Positions 36,528 to 45,986 of a DNA stretch of 64,000 nucleotides are shown here, one piece after another. A program made the position numbers and the translations under genes. Within the stretch, counting starts at the first letter, position 1. Each line of letters starts with the position of its first letter. The DNA is from Bacteroidales bacterium (GTDB taxonomy: Bacteria > Bacteroidota > Bacteroidia > Bacteroidales > F082), in contig JALNZT010000026.1 in assembly GCA_023229135.1 (NCBI GenBank), positions 1 through 64,000 on the forward strand, given 5' to 3'. Below the pieces are notes generated by a model. The model saw only the letters and a list, made by a program, of their open reading frames with translations, did no database searches and was not told the DNA's origin.

Positions 36528-38249
36528 TTAGTTTACAAAGCGTTTTTGATAATGGGTATGCAATAGGTGGTGGCTCTTATGCCCCAGCGGTTTACCCAGG
36601 AATTTATCATACAGCTCTACAATATAAGGGTTTTTGTGCGAAACCTTGATGGCGTCTTTTTCGTCGATATCATAGAGCGACAACATACGGGCTTTCACAG
36701 CTTCATCGTCTGTGCCAATAAGCTGTCCGCCGCCGTTGATGCATCCTCCAGGACAAGCCATCACTTCGATAAAGTGGATGTCTTTGCGTCCGTTTCTGAT
36801 TTCTTCCATCAAAATCTCGGCGTTTTTGAGTCCACTCACAACGGCCACACCTACGTCTAAATCACCAATCTTAATTTTGGCTTCTTTTCTGCCTTCAAGA
36901 CCTCTTACCCCTTTCACCTGGAATTTCACCATTTCTTTGCCGGTGATAAAGTAGTGCGCACTGCGGATGGCAGCTTCCATTACACCTCCAGAGGTACCGA
37001 AGATCTTTCCGGCAGAGGAGCGTGTTCCCAGTGGCGAGTCGGCCAACTCAGGTTCAAGCTTTGCAATGTCGATGCCATAAAGGCGAATCATACGTGCCAG
37101 TTCGCGGGTAGTGAGTACGGCATCCACATCGGATATCCCGTTGTGGCTCATTTCTTCGCGTTGCTGTTCAAATTTTTTAGCTGTACAAGGCATCACCGAT
37201 ACCGAATAAATGTTTTCGGGTGAGATACTTTCTGTTTCAGCAAAATAACTTTTGATGATTGCACCCATCATTTGCTGTGGTGATTTGCAGGTAGAGAGGT
37301 TGTCGATCATATCGTGCTGAAACTCTTCGGCGTATTTTACCCACCCCGGACAGCAGCTTGTAATCATGGGCAAAGTGCCTCCTGTTGTCACACGATGTAC
37401 CAGCTCCGAGGCTTCCTCCATAATGGTGAGGTCAGCGCTGAAAGAGGTGTCGAACACAAAGTTGAAACCCATTCTGCGCAAGGCAGCATTTAAAACACCC
37501 ACCATATTTTTGCCGGAGGCCAATCCAAATTCTTCGGCCAGCGAAACAGAAATGGAGGGTGCATACTGAACCACCACTGTCTTTTCGGGATCGGAGAGCA
37601 TGTCTTTGATTTCGCAGATATGGTCTTTTTCTTTCAGTGCTCCTGTGGGGCAAACCATGATACACTGACCGCAGTTTACACAGGTAGAGAGGTTTAGACC
37701 GTGGTTAAAGAAGGTGTCGATAAATGTTTTGCTGCCACGACCTACAAAGTCGATAGCTGAAACGCCTTCGATCTCCTCGCAAACCCGCACGCAACGTCCA
37801 CAAAGGATACATTTGGCCGGGTCGCGCACAATGCTTGCGCTGGAAACGTCAAGTTTGTACTTGTTTTTTTGTCCGCTGATCCGCCGTTCGCGGATGTGCA
37901 GGTCTTCTGCAAGATCCTGCAACTCGCAACTGCCATTGCGTTCGCAATAGAGGCAGTCGTCGGGATGGTTTGAAAGCAGCAACTCCACAATAGTTTTGCG
38001 CGATTCGATGACGCGTCCCGAGTGGGTTTTGATTTTCATGCCATCGAGCACAGGCTCTGAACAGGCTGTTACCAGGTTTTTGCGGCCCTCTACTTCAACT
38101 ACGCACATGCGGCAGGCTCCTGTTGGCAGCAGGCCTTTCATGTGGCAGAGTGTGGGCACGCTTAGGCCATTTTGATTCAGGGCATCTAAAATGGTGTCGC
38201 CCTGATTGGCAGTAAGAATATTGTTGTTGACTTCGATAGTTAAATTCAT
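36528..38249 (-). CDS. hydA: [FeFe] hydrogenase catalytic subunit HydA (NADH/ferredoxin-linked)
   Basis: 573 residues. An N-terminal [2Fe-2S] domain (Cys35, 46, 49, 63) precedes a His/Cys [4Fe-4S] site (CLYCERNGSCELQ), two [4Fe-4S] motifs (147-157, 190-200) and the H domain. H-cluster motifs are TSCCPGW (Cys299/300), MPCTAKKFE (Cys355) and EVMACPGGCINGGGQ (Cys499/503), so it should be catalytically complete. With the NuoF- and NuoE-like genes upstream it matches electron-bifurcating or NADH-dependent HydABC/HndACD complexes, oxidising or evolving H2 in the cytoplasm. Confidence 0.96.
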   Translation of the reverse strand: MNLTIEVNNNILTANQGDTILDALNQNGLSVPTLCHMKGLLPTGACRMCVVEVEGRKNLVTACSEPVLDGMKIKTHSGRVIESRKTIVELLLSNHPDDCLYCERNGSCELQDLAEDLHIRERRISGQKNKYKLDVSSASIVRDPAKCILCGRCVRVCEEIEGVSAIDFVGRGSKTFIDTFFNHGLNLSTCVNCGQCIMVCPTGALKEKDHICEIKDMLSDPEKTVVVQYAPSISVSLAEEFGLASGKNMVGVLNAALRRMGFNFVFDTSFSADLTIMEEASELVHRVTTGGTLPMITSCCPGWVKYAEEFQHDMIDNLSTCKSPQQMMGAIIKSYFAETESISPENIYSVSVMPCTAKKFEQQREEMSHNGISDVDAVLTTRELARMIRLYGIDIAKLEPELADSPLGTRSSAGKIFGTSGGVMEAAIRSAHYFITGKEMVKFQVKGVRGLEGRKEAKIKIGDLDVGVAVVSGLKNAEILMEEIRNGRKDIHFIEVMACPGGCINGGGQLIGTDDEAVKARMLSLYDIDEKDAIKVSHKNPYIVELYDKFLGKPLGHKSHHLLHTHYQKRFVN

Positions 38250-38279
38250 TGTTTCAGGTTTTTTTCGTTAACACCAAGA

Positions 38280-40220
38280 TTAGTTGACCATTACGGCTCC
38301 GAAATTACAAACCTCTTCGCAGGTGCCGCAGCTTATACATTTGTCTTGTATAATAAAATGAGGCTGTTTTCGGCCACCGATAATAGCATTAGTAGGACAT
38401 TTTTTAGCGCAGATAGTACAACCGGTACATTTTTCTACGTCAATAGTATATTCGCGGAGGTTTTGACATACATTGGCGCGGCATTTTTTGTCGAATACGT
38501 GTTCTTCATATTCTTCGCGAAACCATTTTAGTGTACTCAAAACGGGGTTTGGTGCAGTTTGTCCCAGTCCGCAAAGGGAAGTGTCTTTGATTACCTTACC
38601 CAGTTTTTCGAGCTGCAGCACGCCTTTAAAACGGGCTAAAGGTTCGTGGGCTTCCCGGTTTGTTGGTTTGCTGGTGATGCTTTGCAATATTTCGAGCATG
38701 CGGCGTGTTCCTTCGCGACAAGGAATACATTTTCCGCAGCTTTCGCGTTGGATAAAGTCCATGAAAAACATGGCTACATCTACCATGCAGGTGTCTTCGT
38801 CCATTACTACCATACCGCCCGATCCCATCATGGCTCCTACAGCGATAAGGTTTTCGTAATCAATCTCGATATCGAGGTTGGCCTCGGTAACACAGCCACC
38901 GGAAGGGCCGCCCATTTGCACAGCTTTAAACTTTTTGCCATTGGCGATACCGCCGGCTACCTTATATATGATGTCGCGAACGGTGGTTCCCATCGGGATT
39001 TCTACCAGTCCTGTGGTGGCAATTTTTCCGGAGAGGGCAAAAACCTTGGTTCCTTTGCTTGTTTTTGTTCCCATGCTGCTAAACCAGTCGGCGCCTTTAT
39101 TTAAGATGGCCGTAAGGTTTGAGAGTGTTTCCACATTATTAATAATGGTGGGTTTGCCAAATAGTCCGCTTACCGCCGGGAATGGTGGGCGTGGCCGTGG
39201 CATACCTCTTTTACCTTCAACACTGTGAATAAGGGCGGTTTCTTCGCCGCAAACAAATGCGCCGGCGCCTTTTTTTATCACGATTTCGAGGTCATTACCT
39301 GAGCCGAAAATATTTTTTCCAATCAGGCCATAATCTTTGGCTTGTTCAATGGCAATAATCAGGCGTTCGATGGCCAGCGGATATTCTGCTCGGATATAAA
39401 TATAAGCTTTTGTAGCACCCATGGCGTAGGCGGCCAGCGCCATGCCTTCGAGCAGTTTGTGTGGGTCTCCTTCTATTACAGCACGATCCATAAATGCGCC
39501 AGGGTCGCCTTCGTCGGCATTACAAATCAGGTATCTTTGGTCGGCTTCGGTGGCCAAGGCAAATTTCCATTTCTTACCTGTTGAGAAACCCCCGCCACCG
39601 CGACCGCGCAGGCCGCTCTTTTCGATATAGTCGCAAAGTTCAAATGGACTGAAAGTTTTAATTGCGTTGAGATAAGCTTTGTAGCCATCGCGGGCAATAT
39701 ATTCCTGGATACTTACCGGATTGGTGATTCCACAGCTTTCGAGCACCAGGCGTTGCTGTGGCTTAAAAAAGAAGTGATCTTTGATAGCCGGAACACCAGC
39801 CCAGTCGGTTTGGTCCAGCTGATCCTGAAACTGTCCTAAGACAGGGTGCTCAGGTACTTCCATGGTAAATACCTCATCCAATATTTTATCTACATCAGCG
39901 TGAGTTACTTTTTCAAAGGAGATGCGTTTTTTACCGGGTAGCTTAATATCCATGATGGGTTCGGAAGAACACAATCCAATGCAGCCAACCGGAATCACTT
40001 GGGCGTCAATTTGTTTTTCACTCAGATAGGCTTTTACTTTGTCCATGGTCTTAGCTGCTCCTGCTCCCAGACCGCAAGTGCCGGCGCCAACAAATACAAT
40101 AGCTTTGTCGTTATGCTCATTTCTAATAATGCTGAGCTTACTGGCTGTTTCTGCTGTGATTGCTGATCTCTCACTGACTTTTAGCACATTTTCAATTAAA
40201 AAACTTTTTTCTGTTTGCAT
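38280..40220 (-). CDS. hydB: Hydrogenase NuoF-like subunit HydB (NADH/FMN binding)
   Basis: 646 residues. An N-terminal thioredoxin-like [2Fe-2S] domain (GAGTCGLGAGA, then GCIGLCSSEP) is followed by the NuoF core with the NADH/FMN motifs RGRGGGGFSTGKKW and CNADEGDPGAFMDR, a [4Fe-4S] site ESCGKCIPCREG and two C-terminal [4Fe-4S] motifs (CTGCTICAKKCP and CISCGTCEEVC). This extended build is typical of HydB in trimeric bifurcating hydrogenases rather than Complex I. It overlaps no neighbour; the NuoE-like gene ends two bases upstream. Confidence 0.95.
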   Translation of the reverse strand: MQTEKSFLIENVLKVSERSAITAETASKLSIIRNEHNDKAIVFVGAGTCGLGAGAAKTMDKVKAYLSEKQIDAQVIPVGCIGLCSSEPIMDIKLPGKKRISFEKVTHADVDKILDEVFTMEVPEHPVLGQFQDQLDQTDWAGVPAIKDHFFFKPQQRLVLESCGITNPVSIQEYIARDGYKAYLNAIKTFSPFELCDYIEKSGLRGRGGGGFSTGKKWKFALATEADQRYLICNADEGDPGAFMDRAVIEGDPHKLLEGMALAAYAMGATKAYIYIRAEYPLAIERLIIAIEQAKDYGLIGKNIFGSGNDLEIVIKKGAGAFVCGEETALIHSVEGKRGMPRPRPPFPAVSGLFGKPTIINNVETLSNLTAILNKGADWFSSMGTKTSKGTKVFALSGKIATTGLVEIPMGTTVRDIIYKVAGGIANGKKFKAVQMGGPSGGCVTEANLDIEIDYENLIAVGAMMGSGGMVVMDEDTCMVDVAMFFMDFIQRESCGKCIPCREGTRRMLEILQSITSKPTNREAHEPLARFKGVLQLEKLGKVIKDTSLCGLGQTAPNPVLSTLKWFREEYEEHVFDKKCRANVCQNLREYTIDVEKCTGCTICAKKCPTNAIIGGRKQPHFIIQDKCISCGTCEEVCNFGAVMVN

Positions 40221-40222
40221 GG

Positions 40223-40687
40223 CTATTCCTCCCTGTTTTTATAATCGTCAAAAATGCCCTTAATAGTATCAGTGCTAACTTTAGCGTGAAATTCGCCATT
40301 GATACTGATAACCGGTGCCAGTCCGCAAGCGCCGATGCAGGCTACAACTTCGAGGCTAAACAACTTATCTTTAGTGGTTTGCCCAGCTTTTACTTTCAGG
40401 TGTTTTTCAACTTCTTCGAGCACTGTGGCCGAACCTAGCACGTGGCAAGCTGTGCCACGGCATACTTGCACATGGTATTTTCCTGGCTGATTAAAGCGAA
40501 ACTGATTGTAAAAAGTAGCCACACCAAAAATTTTGCTGGCAGGCATTTTGAGGAATTTACTGACCTCAATTACTGATTCTTCGGATAAAAAACCCAGCTT
40601 CTCCTGCACATTTTGCAGGATAGGTATAAGGCTATCGCGGCCTGAATCCTGATACTGGTCTAAAATTTCCTGTACGGTGGTTTTCAT
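40223..40687 (-). CDS. hydC: Hydrogenase NuoE-like subunit HydC
   Basis: 154 residues. It binds one [2Fe-2S] cluster through CRGTACHVLGS and CIGACGLAPV, after a helical N-terminal part (KLGFLSEESVIEVSKFL, then GVATFYNQFRF). Together with HydB and HydA it forms the trimeric hydrogenase and shuttles electrons at the NADH end. Two bases separate it from hydB. Confidence 0.95.
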   Translation of the reverse strand: MKTTVQEILDQYQDSGRDSLIPILQNVQEKLGFLSEESVIEVSKFLKMPASKIFGVATFYNQFRFNQPGKYHVQVCRGTACHVLGSATVLEEVEKHLKVKAGQTTKDKLFSLEVVACIGACGLAPVISINGEFHAKVSTDTIKGIFDDYKNREE

Positions 40688-40779
40688 AGTATTTATTTCA
40701 ATTTAGGTATTCGGTGTTAAGCAAAGCAACAATTTATTAGCTACAGTGGGTTTGGCATAGCATGCTCCAATCTGTGCGA

Positions 40780-41298
40780 TTAATAAGTAGGTTTTGTTGC
40801 TGTTTTGGCCAAAATGCGCTCTACTTCGGGAAGCACGCGGCTTTTTTCAACGGGTTTGCGGATAAATCCGTTTACAGGTACCCAAACCGAACGGCCGTCT
40901 TCTGCACGATAGTCGATGCCGGAGTTTCCTGTTACGATGTCGCGGATAAGGATTACCTGCAATTCTTTGTAGTTTGGGTCGCTGCGAAACTCTCTGGCCA
41001 TCGCCTGAACGCTGGGTTTGGTGGTCATCAATACCTCGATAGAGGTTTCGATAAGCGTTGGGATACCGGCCAGTTTTGGGTTATCAACAAATTCGCGTGC
41101 CATTTCAAAGCCCTCGTAATGTGTTGTCATCATCACATCAAGGATTGCCAAATCTGGCTTTTCGCTTAAGGCCTTTTCAAGTCCTTCTTCTTTGTTGAAA
41201 GCGGAAATCACTTCATAGCCCTCATTACCAAGAATTTGCTCGAGCATGGTGATAACATCCATGTCATCATCTACTACTAAAATTTTTGCTTTTGCCAT
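40780..41298 (-). CDS. Receiver-domain protein with an internal insertion, head of the hydrogenase operon
   Basis: 172 residues with no DNA-binding domain. The acidic triplet VVDDDMD, phospho-acceptor Asp54 in LAILDVMMTTHYEGFE and the late lysine in GFIRKPVEK mark a receiver. About 40 residues more than usual lie between the Thr/Ser strand and that lysine, including VLIRDIVTGNSGIDYRAEDG. A first gene position fits a regulator of the complex, perhaps by direct contact. It may be phosphorylated by the sensor kinase encoded four genes downstream. Confidence 0.85.
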   Translation of the reverse strand: MAKAKILVVDDDMDVITMLEQILGNEGYEVISAFNKEEGLEKALSEKPDLAILDVMMTTHYEGFEMAREFVDNPKLAGIPTLIETSIEVLMTTKPSVQAMAREFRSDPNYKELQVILIRDIVTGNSGIDYRAEDGRSVWVPVNGFIRKPVEKSRVLPEVERILAKTATKPTY

Positions 41299-41350
41299 TG
41301 TATTTATTTTTTAGGGTTTTCGATATGTTATATAATTAACAACTACATGG

Positions 41351-41358
41351 CAAAAGTA
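41351..41358 (-). promoter_or_regulatory. Candidate -7 box of the hydrogenase operon
   Basis: TACTTTTG on the minus strand, about 50 bases ahead of the first start codon at 41298. No convincing -33 element; a weak TTTTC lies about 18 bases further upstream. Confidence 0.45.
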
Positions 41359-41819
41359 ACTTAGTTAACGCTATGAAAACAGGTTCATTGTTACTTATTT
41401 CACAATAGAAAACCTGCGCGTTTACACGGGGCGTTTCTAGTAGTTTTACGCAAAAATAACCACTACGATAACGCATTAGTTTGAGTTGATTTAATGTAAA
41501 ATATTGATAGACAATAATATGAAGTTAAAATTAAAGTTGGCTAACACAAAGAAACTATCATTTTTATGCGTCAGCAAAAACCGAACAGGGAATTTTGCAC
41601 AGTTTTTTTGGGAAATTCGTATGAAATGATTTTTAAGGATAAAAATTAAAGGAGTTAGGCCAACCTGGGTTGTTTTTTTCAGCTTTCGCGAAGTATTTAC
41701 TTCGGGGAATTATCTTATAGACTTGGTCACAAAAGACGAGACTACGCCGAAATAGCCGGCACCTGTCAAACCTTCATTATTCTTCCTAATTTTATAAAAA
41801 TTCTAAAGAAGTCATCAGT
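41359..41819. other. Divergent spacer between the hydrogenase operon and ftsX
   Basis: About 460 AT-rich bases with no gene. It holds one isolated copy of repeat hairpin A (41684-41709) in the part nearer ftsX. Confidence 0.55.
41684..41709. repeat. Solitary hairpin A element
   Basis: CGAAGTA/TACTTCG stem with flanking partial pairing, then GAATTATC as in the arrays. The second hairpin seen in the arrays is degenerate here. Confidence 0.8.
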
Positions 41820-41853
41820 TTGATGCTTAATTAAATCATACTTGCTACTTTTG
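41820..41853 (+). promoter_or_regulatory. Candidate promoter of ftsX
   Basis: TTG at 41820-41822 and TACTTTTG at 41846-41853 (23-base gap), 17 bases before the ATG. Confidence 0.5.
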
Positions 41854-41870
41854 TACAAATTACTCACCCT

Positions 41871-42755
41871 ATGGTTCAAGTGGAAGAAAAACATAATCGC
41901 AGACAGTTAACCAGCTCCTATCTTACTTCTGTGGTAAGTATTATGCTGGTATTGTTTATGTTAGGCTTGTTGGGGCTTTTGGTGCTTCATGCCCAAAAAT
42001 TGTCTAATCACATCCGCGAAAACATTGGATTTGAAATTATTATGAAGCCCGATGTGAAGGAAGCCGAGATTATTCGCATTCAAAAGATGCTGGATGCCGT
42101 GCCTTATGTTAAATCAACAGTATATATCACCAAAGAAGAAGCTACCAAAAGGCTAAGCAAGGACTTGGGCGAAGATTTTATTCAATGGTTAGGCGATGAG
42201 GAAAATCCGCTGTTGCCCAGTGTCGATGTACGTTTTAAAGCAGCTTGGGCCAATAACGACAGCCTGGCAATTATCGAAAATGATTTGATGCAACAACAGG
42301 CTGTGAAAGAGGTGTTTTACCAAAAGTCGCTGGTGCATCTGATCAATCAGAATGTACGCAGAATAAGTATCGTTTTGTTATTATTGAGCGTGTTGCTATT
42401 GGTAATTGCGATAGCATTGATTAATAATACCATACGGCTGTCTATTTATTCTAAACGTTTCTTAGTCAGAAGCATGCAGCTAGTGGGTGCTACCGAGAAT
42501 TTTATCAGAAAACCTTTTGTTTGGAGCGGCATTATGCAAGGACTTTTGGGAGGCGTTTTGGCGCTCATCATGCTTAGTCTGGTGTTATATACTGCCAATA
42601 AGAATCTGGCTGAACTTGCTCAGCTTCAGGACTTAGAGACGGTAATAGCTTTATTTTTAGGCATTCTTGCCCTCGGCATACTACTTACCGGTTTGTTTAC
42701 CCATCTGTCTATCAATAAATATCTTAGGAGTAAAACGGATAAGCTATTTACTTAA
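41871..42755 (+). CDS. ftsX: Cell division protein FtsX (ABC transporter permease-like)
   Basis: With FtsE it links cell division to activation of peptidoglycan hydrolases. 294 residues: an N-terminal cytoplasmic stretch, helix one (about 21-42), an extracytoplasmic domain with GFEIIMKPDVKEAEIIRIQ, then three C-terminal helices and RSMQLVGATENFIRKPFVW, the conserved FtsX permease motif. It heads a plus-strand run toward queA. No ftsE is in the window. Confidence 0.93.
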   Translation: MVQVEEKHNRRQLTSSYLTSVVSIMLVLFMLGLLGLLVLHAQKLSNHIRENIGFEIIMKPDVKEAEIIRIQKMLDAVPYVKSTVYITKEEATKRLSKDLGEDFIQWLGDEENPLLPSVDVRFKAAWANNDSLAIIENDLMQQQAVKEVFYQKSLVHLINQNVRRISIVLLLLSVLLLVIAIALINNTIRLSIYSKRFLVRSMQLVGATENFIRKPFVWSGIMQGLLGGVLALIMLSLVLYTANKNLAELAQLQDLETVIALFLGILALGILLTGLFTHLSINKYLRSKTDKLFT

Positions 42756-42822
42756 TAAGCTGTGATTTAGAAAGAATATCAGCATGTAGATTAATTATGT
42801 ATTTTTGACAAAATTTTAAAGA

Positions 42823-43095
42823 ATGAAAGATATCAAACCAACGCCAAAAGAAAACCCCACGGACTTGTCTGGTAAACAAGCTTTTGCGTTTACAAGGGAG
42901 AACTACAAATGGGTATTGATCGGTTTGGCATTTATTGTTTTAGGATTTTTATTGATGATTGGCGGAGGCTCAAATAACCCCGATGTCTTTAGTGACCGAA
43001 TCTTTAGTTTTCAACGCTGGACACTGGCTCCCATGCTCGTTTTAGCGGGTTATGGTATAGAGATTTACGCCATCATGAAAAAAACCAAAGAATAG
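42823..43095 (+). CDS. DUF3098 membrane protein
   Basis: 90 residues with two membrane helices (about 29-47 and 64-83) and the conserved GGGSNNPDVFSDRIFSFQRW between them, the DUF3098 pattern. Function is unknown. In Bacteroidota it is regularly found between ftsX and uppP, as here, suggesting a cell envelope role. A -7 type box TATTTTTG lies at 42800-42807. Confidence 0.88.
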   Translation: MKDIKPTPKENPTDLSGKQAFAFTRENYKWVLIGLAFIVLGFLLMIGGGSNNPDVFSDRIFSFQRWTLAPMLVLAGYGIEIYAIMKKTKE

Positions 43096-43116
43096 TTACC
43101 TCCTAATTTACAGTTT

Positions 43117-43899
43117 ATGAGTTGGATTGAAGCGTTGATTCTTGGACTTGTTCAAGGACTTACAGAGTTTTTGCCGGTTAGCAGCAGCGGACACCTTGAG
43201 CTAGGCAAGTATCTTTTAGGCGTTAATCCCGAAAATAGCCTTGCTTTTACAGTGGTAGTGCATGGTGCAACAGTGTTGAGTACCATCGTGGTTTTTCGGA
43301 AAGATATTTGGGAGGTTTTGGCAGGGCTACTCGATTTTAGCTGGAACAGCTCTTGGAAGTTCGCAGTTTCAATCCTCATCTCTATGATTCCGGTGATGAT
43401 AGTTGGCTTGTTTTTTGCCGATTATGTAGAGTCGTTTTTCTCCGGAAACATTCGGTTTGTGGGTATGATGTTATTGGTAACAGCGGCTTTGTTGGCGCTC
43501 ACCCATTTCAAAAAATCGCACGAACGAAAAATCAATTTTCTGGATGCTTTTATCATTGGATTAGCCCAAATGGTTGCAGTTTTGCCGGGCATTTCGCGCT
43601 CCGGCGCTACCATCAGCACCGGCTTACTTCTTGGAAATAAGCGGGAATTGGTCGCGCGTTTTTCGTTTCTTATGGTTTTAATCCCGATTATCGGCGCCAA
43701 CATCCTCGATGTTTTTAAAGGCGAAATGGGAAGCGAAAGTGGCGTTGGAACATTGGCACTGTCTGTTGGCTTTATGGCTGCTTTCGTAGCCGGTTTGCTG
43801 GCCTGCAAATGGATGATAAATATCGTGAAAAGAGGAAAGCTAATCTATTTTGCAGCGTATTGTTTGGTTATTGGGTTGGTGGCGATTTTTATCGCATAG
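43117..43899 (+). CDS. uppP: Undecaprenyl-diphosphatase
   Basis: Recycles the lipid carrier for peptidoglycan and O-antigen synthesis by removing a phosphate from undecaprenyl diphosphate at the inner membrane. 260 residues, about eight helices. Both BacA/UppP signatures are intact: EFLPVSSSGHLELGKYLLG near 17-35 and LPGISRSGATISTGLLLG near 153-170, carrying the catalytic Glu, Ser, His and Arg residues. Confidence 0.95.
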   Translation: MSWIEALILGLVQGLTEFLPVSSSGHLELGKYLLGVNPENSLAFTVVVHGATVLSTIVVFRKDIWEVLAGLLDFSWNSSWKFAVSILISMIPVMIVGLFFADYVESFFSGNIRFVGMMLLVTAALLALTHFKKSHERKINFLDAFIIGLAQMVAVLPGISRSGATISTGLLLGNKRELVARFSFLMVLIPIIGANILDVFKGEMGSESGVGTLALSVGFMAAFVAGLLACKWMINIVKRGKLIYFAAYCLVIGLVAIFIA

Positions 43900-43957
43900 A
43901 TAATCTTTGTAAGAAAAGACAGGTTTTCTTTAGAGATATTTTTTTAAACATAGCGGC

Positions 43958-44683
43958 ATGACAACAAAACAGGCTGATTTTCATTTTGAAGAGGGAGAAA
44001 CGATTTTAATTGATAAACCCGTTGATTGGACTTCCTTTGATGTAGTCAATTTTATTCGTTCGCTGATCAAAAGATTTCATCAAATCCATAAATTAAAAGT
44101 TGGCCATGCCGGGACGCTCGACCCGCTGGCAACAGGTTTGCTACTTATCTGCACCGGTAAAATGACCAAACAGATTCAGCATTTTCAGGACCAGTCAAAA
44201 GTATATACCGGCACATTCCGCTTAGGCGAGACAACGCCTTCTTACGATAAGGAGACGGAGGTTGACGGCCAATTTCCAACAGCACATATCACCGCCGAAA
44301 TGCTTGAAAAAGCCCGGCAGCAGTTTTTAGGTGTCCAAAAACAGCTTCCACCGATTTATTCTGCTGTGAAAGTGGATGGAAAGCGGGCCTTTAAATATGC
44401 CAGAGAACAAAAAGAAGTGAAACTGGCCAGCCGTGAAGTGGATATCCATGACTTTCAGATTGATGCAAAAAACTTTCCTGAGATAGCTTTTTCTGTGCAT
44501 TGCAGCAAGGGCACCTATATCCGTAGTCTGGCTTTTGATTTTGGAAAAGCACTCGAAAGTGGCGCTTATCTTACCAGCCTGAGAAGGACGCATATAGGTG
44601 ATTTTTCAGTTGAAAATGCGGTAACCCCCGAAGCGTATAAGGCTATTCTTATCAGCACCAGCACTTTAGAAAAAGAGGAATAA
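43958..44683 (+). CDS. truB: tRNA pseudouridine-55 synthase
   Basis: Makes pseudouridine in the T loop of tRNAs. 241 residues. The catalytic aspartate is in GHAGTLDPLATGLLLICTG, and KVYTGTFRLGETTPSYDKET and LPPIYSAVKVDGKRAFKYAR are family motifs. The RNA-binding KGTYIRSLAFDFG is present. It lacks the C-terminal PUA extension of longer TruB forms. Confidence 0.95.
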   Translation: MTTKQADFHFEEGETILIDKPVDWTSFDVVNFIRSLIKRFHQIHKLKVGHAGTLDPLATGLLLICTGKMTKQIQHFQDQSKVYTGTFRLGETTPSYDKETEVDGQFPTAHITAEMLEKARQQFLGVQKQLPPIYSAVKVDGKRAFKYAREQKEVKLASREVDIHDFQIDAKNFPEIAFSVHCSKGTYIRSLAFDFGKALESGAYLTSLRRTHIGDFSVENAVTPEAYKAILISTSTLEKEE

Positions 44684-44719
44684 AACTCACTTTTCCTTAC
44701 AATTAACATTTTCAAACAC

Positions 44720-44750
44720 TTGACATCGGCCTTTTAATGGATTACCTTTG
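44720..44750 (+). promoter_or_regulatory. Promoter of queA
   Basis: TTG at 44720-44722, a 20-base gap, and TACCTTTG at 44743-44750. The leader of about 70 bases contains an inverted pair ATCCCT/AGGGAT (44753-44779). Confidence 0.7.
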
Positions 44751-44825
44751 CAATCCCTCATTTCAGCCAAGCTTAGGGATGACTGATGAAAATACAAAAG
44801 GAAGTTGATTTAATTGATTAAGCGA

Positions 44826-45875
44826 ATGAAATTATCACAATTCAGGTTTAACCTGCCTCAAAATCTTATTGCAAGCTACCCTCCAAAAAACCGCGACGAA
44901 TCGCGCTTGATGGTACTCCATAGAAAAGACAAGACGATAGAACACCGTGTCTTTAAAGATATTCTTGAATACTTTAAGGATGGCGATATCTTTGTTTTAA
45001 ACAACACCAAGGTGTTTCCGGCCAGGCTTTATGGCGAGAAGGAAAAAACAGGTGCAAAAATCGAAGTTTTCCTGTTGCGCGAACTCAATCGTGAAAGCCG
45101 CTTGTGGGACGTTCTGGTTGATCCTGCGCGTAAAATCCGTATCGGTAACAAACTCTATTTTGGCGAAGACGAATCGCTGGTTGCCGAGGTTATTGATAAC
45201 ACTACCTCGCGTGGACGTACGCTGCGCTTTTTGTTTGATGGTCCTTATGAGGATTTCAAAAAAACCATCCAAGCATTGGGAAAAACGCCGCTACCAAAAA
45301 TCCACGACAGACCTGTTGAACCGGAAGATGCCGAGCGCTACCAAACAATTTTCGCCAAGCATGAAGGCTCCATTGCAGCACCAACAGCGGGCTTACACTT
45401 TAGCCGCGAACTGATGAAACGCTTGGAGCTGATAGGAGTTTCCTTTGCGGAAGTGACGCTGCATGCAGGTATGGGGAACTTCAGGAATATTGAAGTAGAA
45501 GACCTCACGAAGCACAAGATGGATTCGGAGGATATGTTTATCACCGAAGATAACGCCATAATTATCAATGATGCCAAAGATCGCCGCAGCAAGGTGGTAT
45601 CTATTGGTACTACAACGATGAAAGCTCTCGAAACGGCAGTAAATATCAATGGCCGCGTGAAAGAAACAAAAGGCTGGACCAATAAATTTATCTTCCCGCC
45701 ATATGAGTTTAACCTGGCCGATGCGCTGGTAACCAACTTTCACCTGCCGAAATCGCCCATGATGATGCAGGCAGCCGCCTTCGCTGATTACGACTTTCTG
45801 ATGAAAGCCTATGCAGAAGCCGTTGCTCAAAAATATCAATTCTTCACCTACGGTGATGCCATGCTGATTTTATAA
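44826..45875 (+). CDS. queA: S-adenosylmethionine:tRNA ribosyltransferase-isomerase
   Basis: Transfers the ribosyl part of SAM onto preQ1 in tRNA in the queuosine pathway. I start at ATG 44826 (MKLSQFRFNLP), the family's normal N-terminus; a TTG at 44814 would add four residues. 349 residues. Motifs include YPPKNRDESRLMVLHR, FVLNNTKVFPARLYG, IAAPTAGLHFS and the C-terminal TNFHLPKSPMMM. A terminator follows. Confidence 0.95.
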   Translation: MKLSQFRFNLPQNLIASYPPKNRDESRLMVLHRKDKTIEHRVFKDILEYFKDGDIFVLNNTKVFPARLYGEKEKTGAKIEVFLLRELNRESRLWDVLVDPARKIRIGNKLYFGEDESLVAEVIDNTTSRGRTLRFLFDGPYEDFKKTIQALGKTPLPKIHDRPVEPEDAERYQTIFAKHEGSIAAPTAGLHFSRELMKRLELIGVSFAEVTLHAGMGNFRNIEVEDLTKHKMDSEDMFITEDNAIIINDAKDRRSKVVSIGTTTMKALETAVNINGRVKETKGWTNKFIFPPYEFNLADALVTNFHLPKSPMMMQAAAFADYDFLMKAYAEAVAQKYQFFTYGDAMLIL

Positions 45876-45900
45876 TAGCAAGCTGTAAAATAGTATTTCC

Positions 45901-45937
45901 AAAAAGAGGCTGGTTCAACAAACCACCTCTTTTTTTA
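45901..45937 (+). terminator. Terminator after queA
   Basis: AAAGAGG..GGTT / AACC..CCTCTTT stem with a T7 tract. Confidence 0.85.
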
Positions 45938-45986
45938 TGCCACGGATAACCAAAAATAATATTTAGCCAAAGTAGATTCATTTTTT

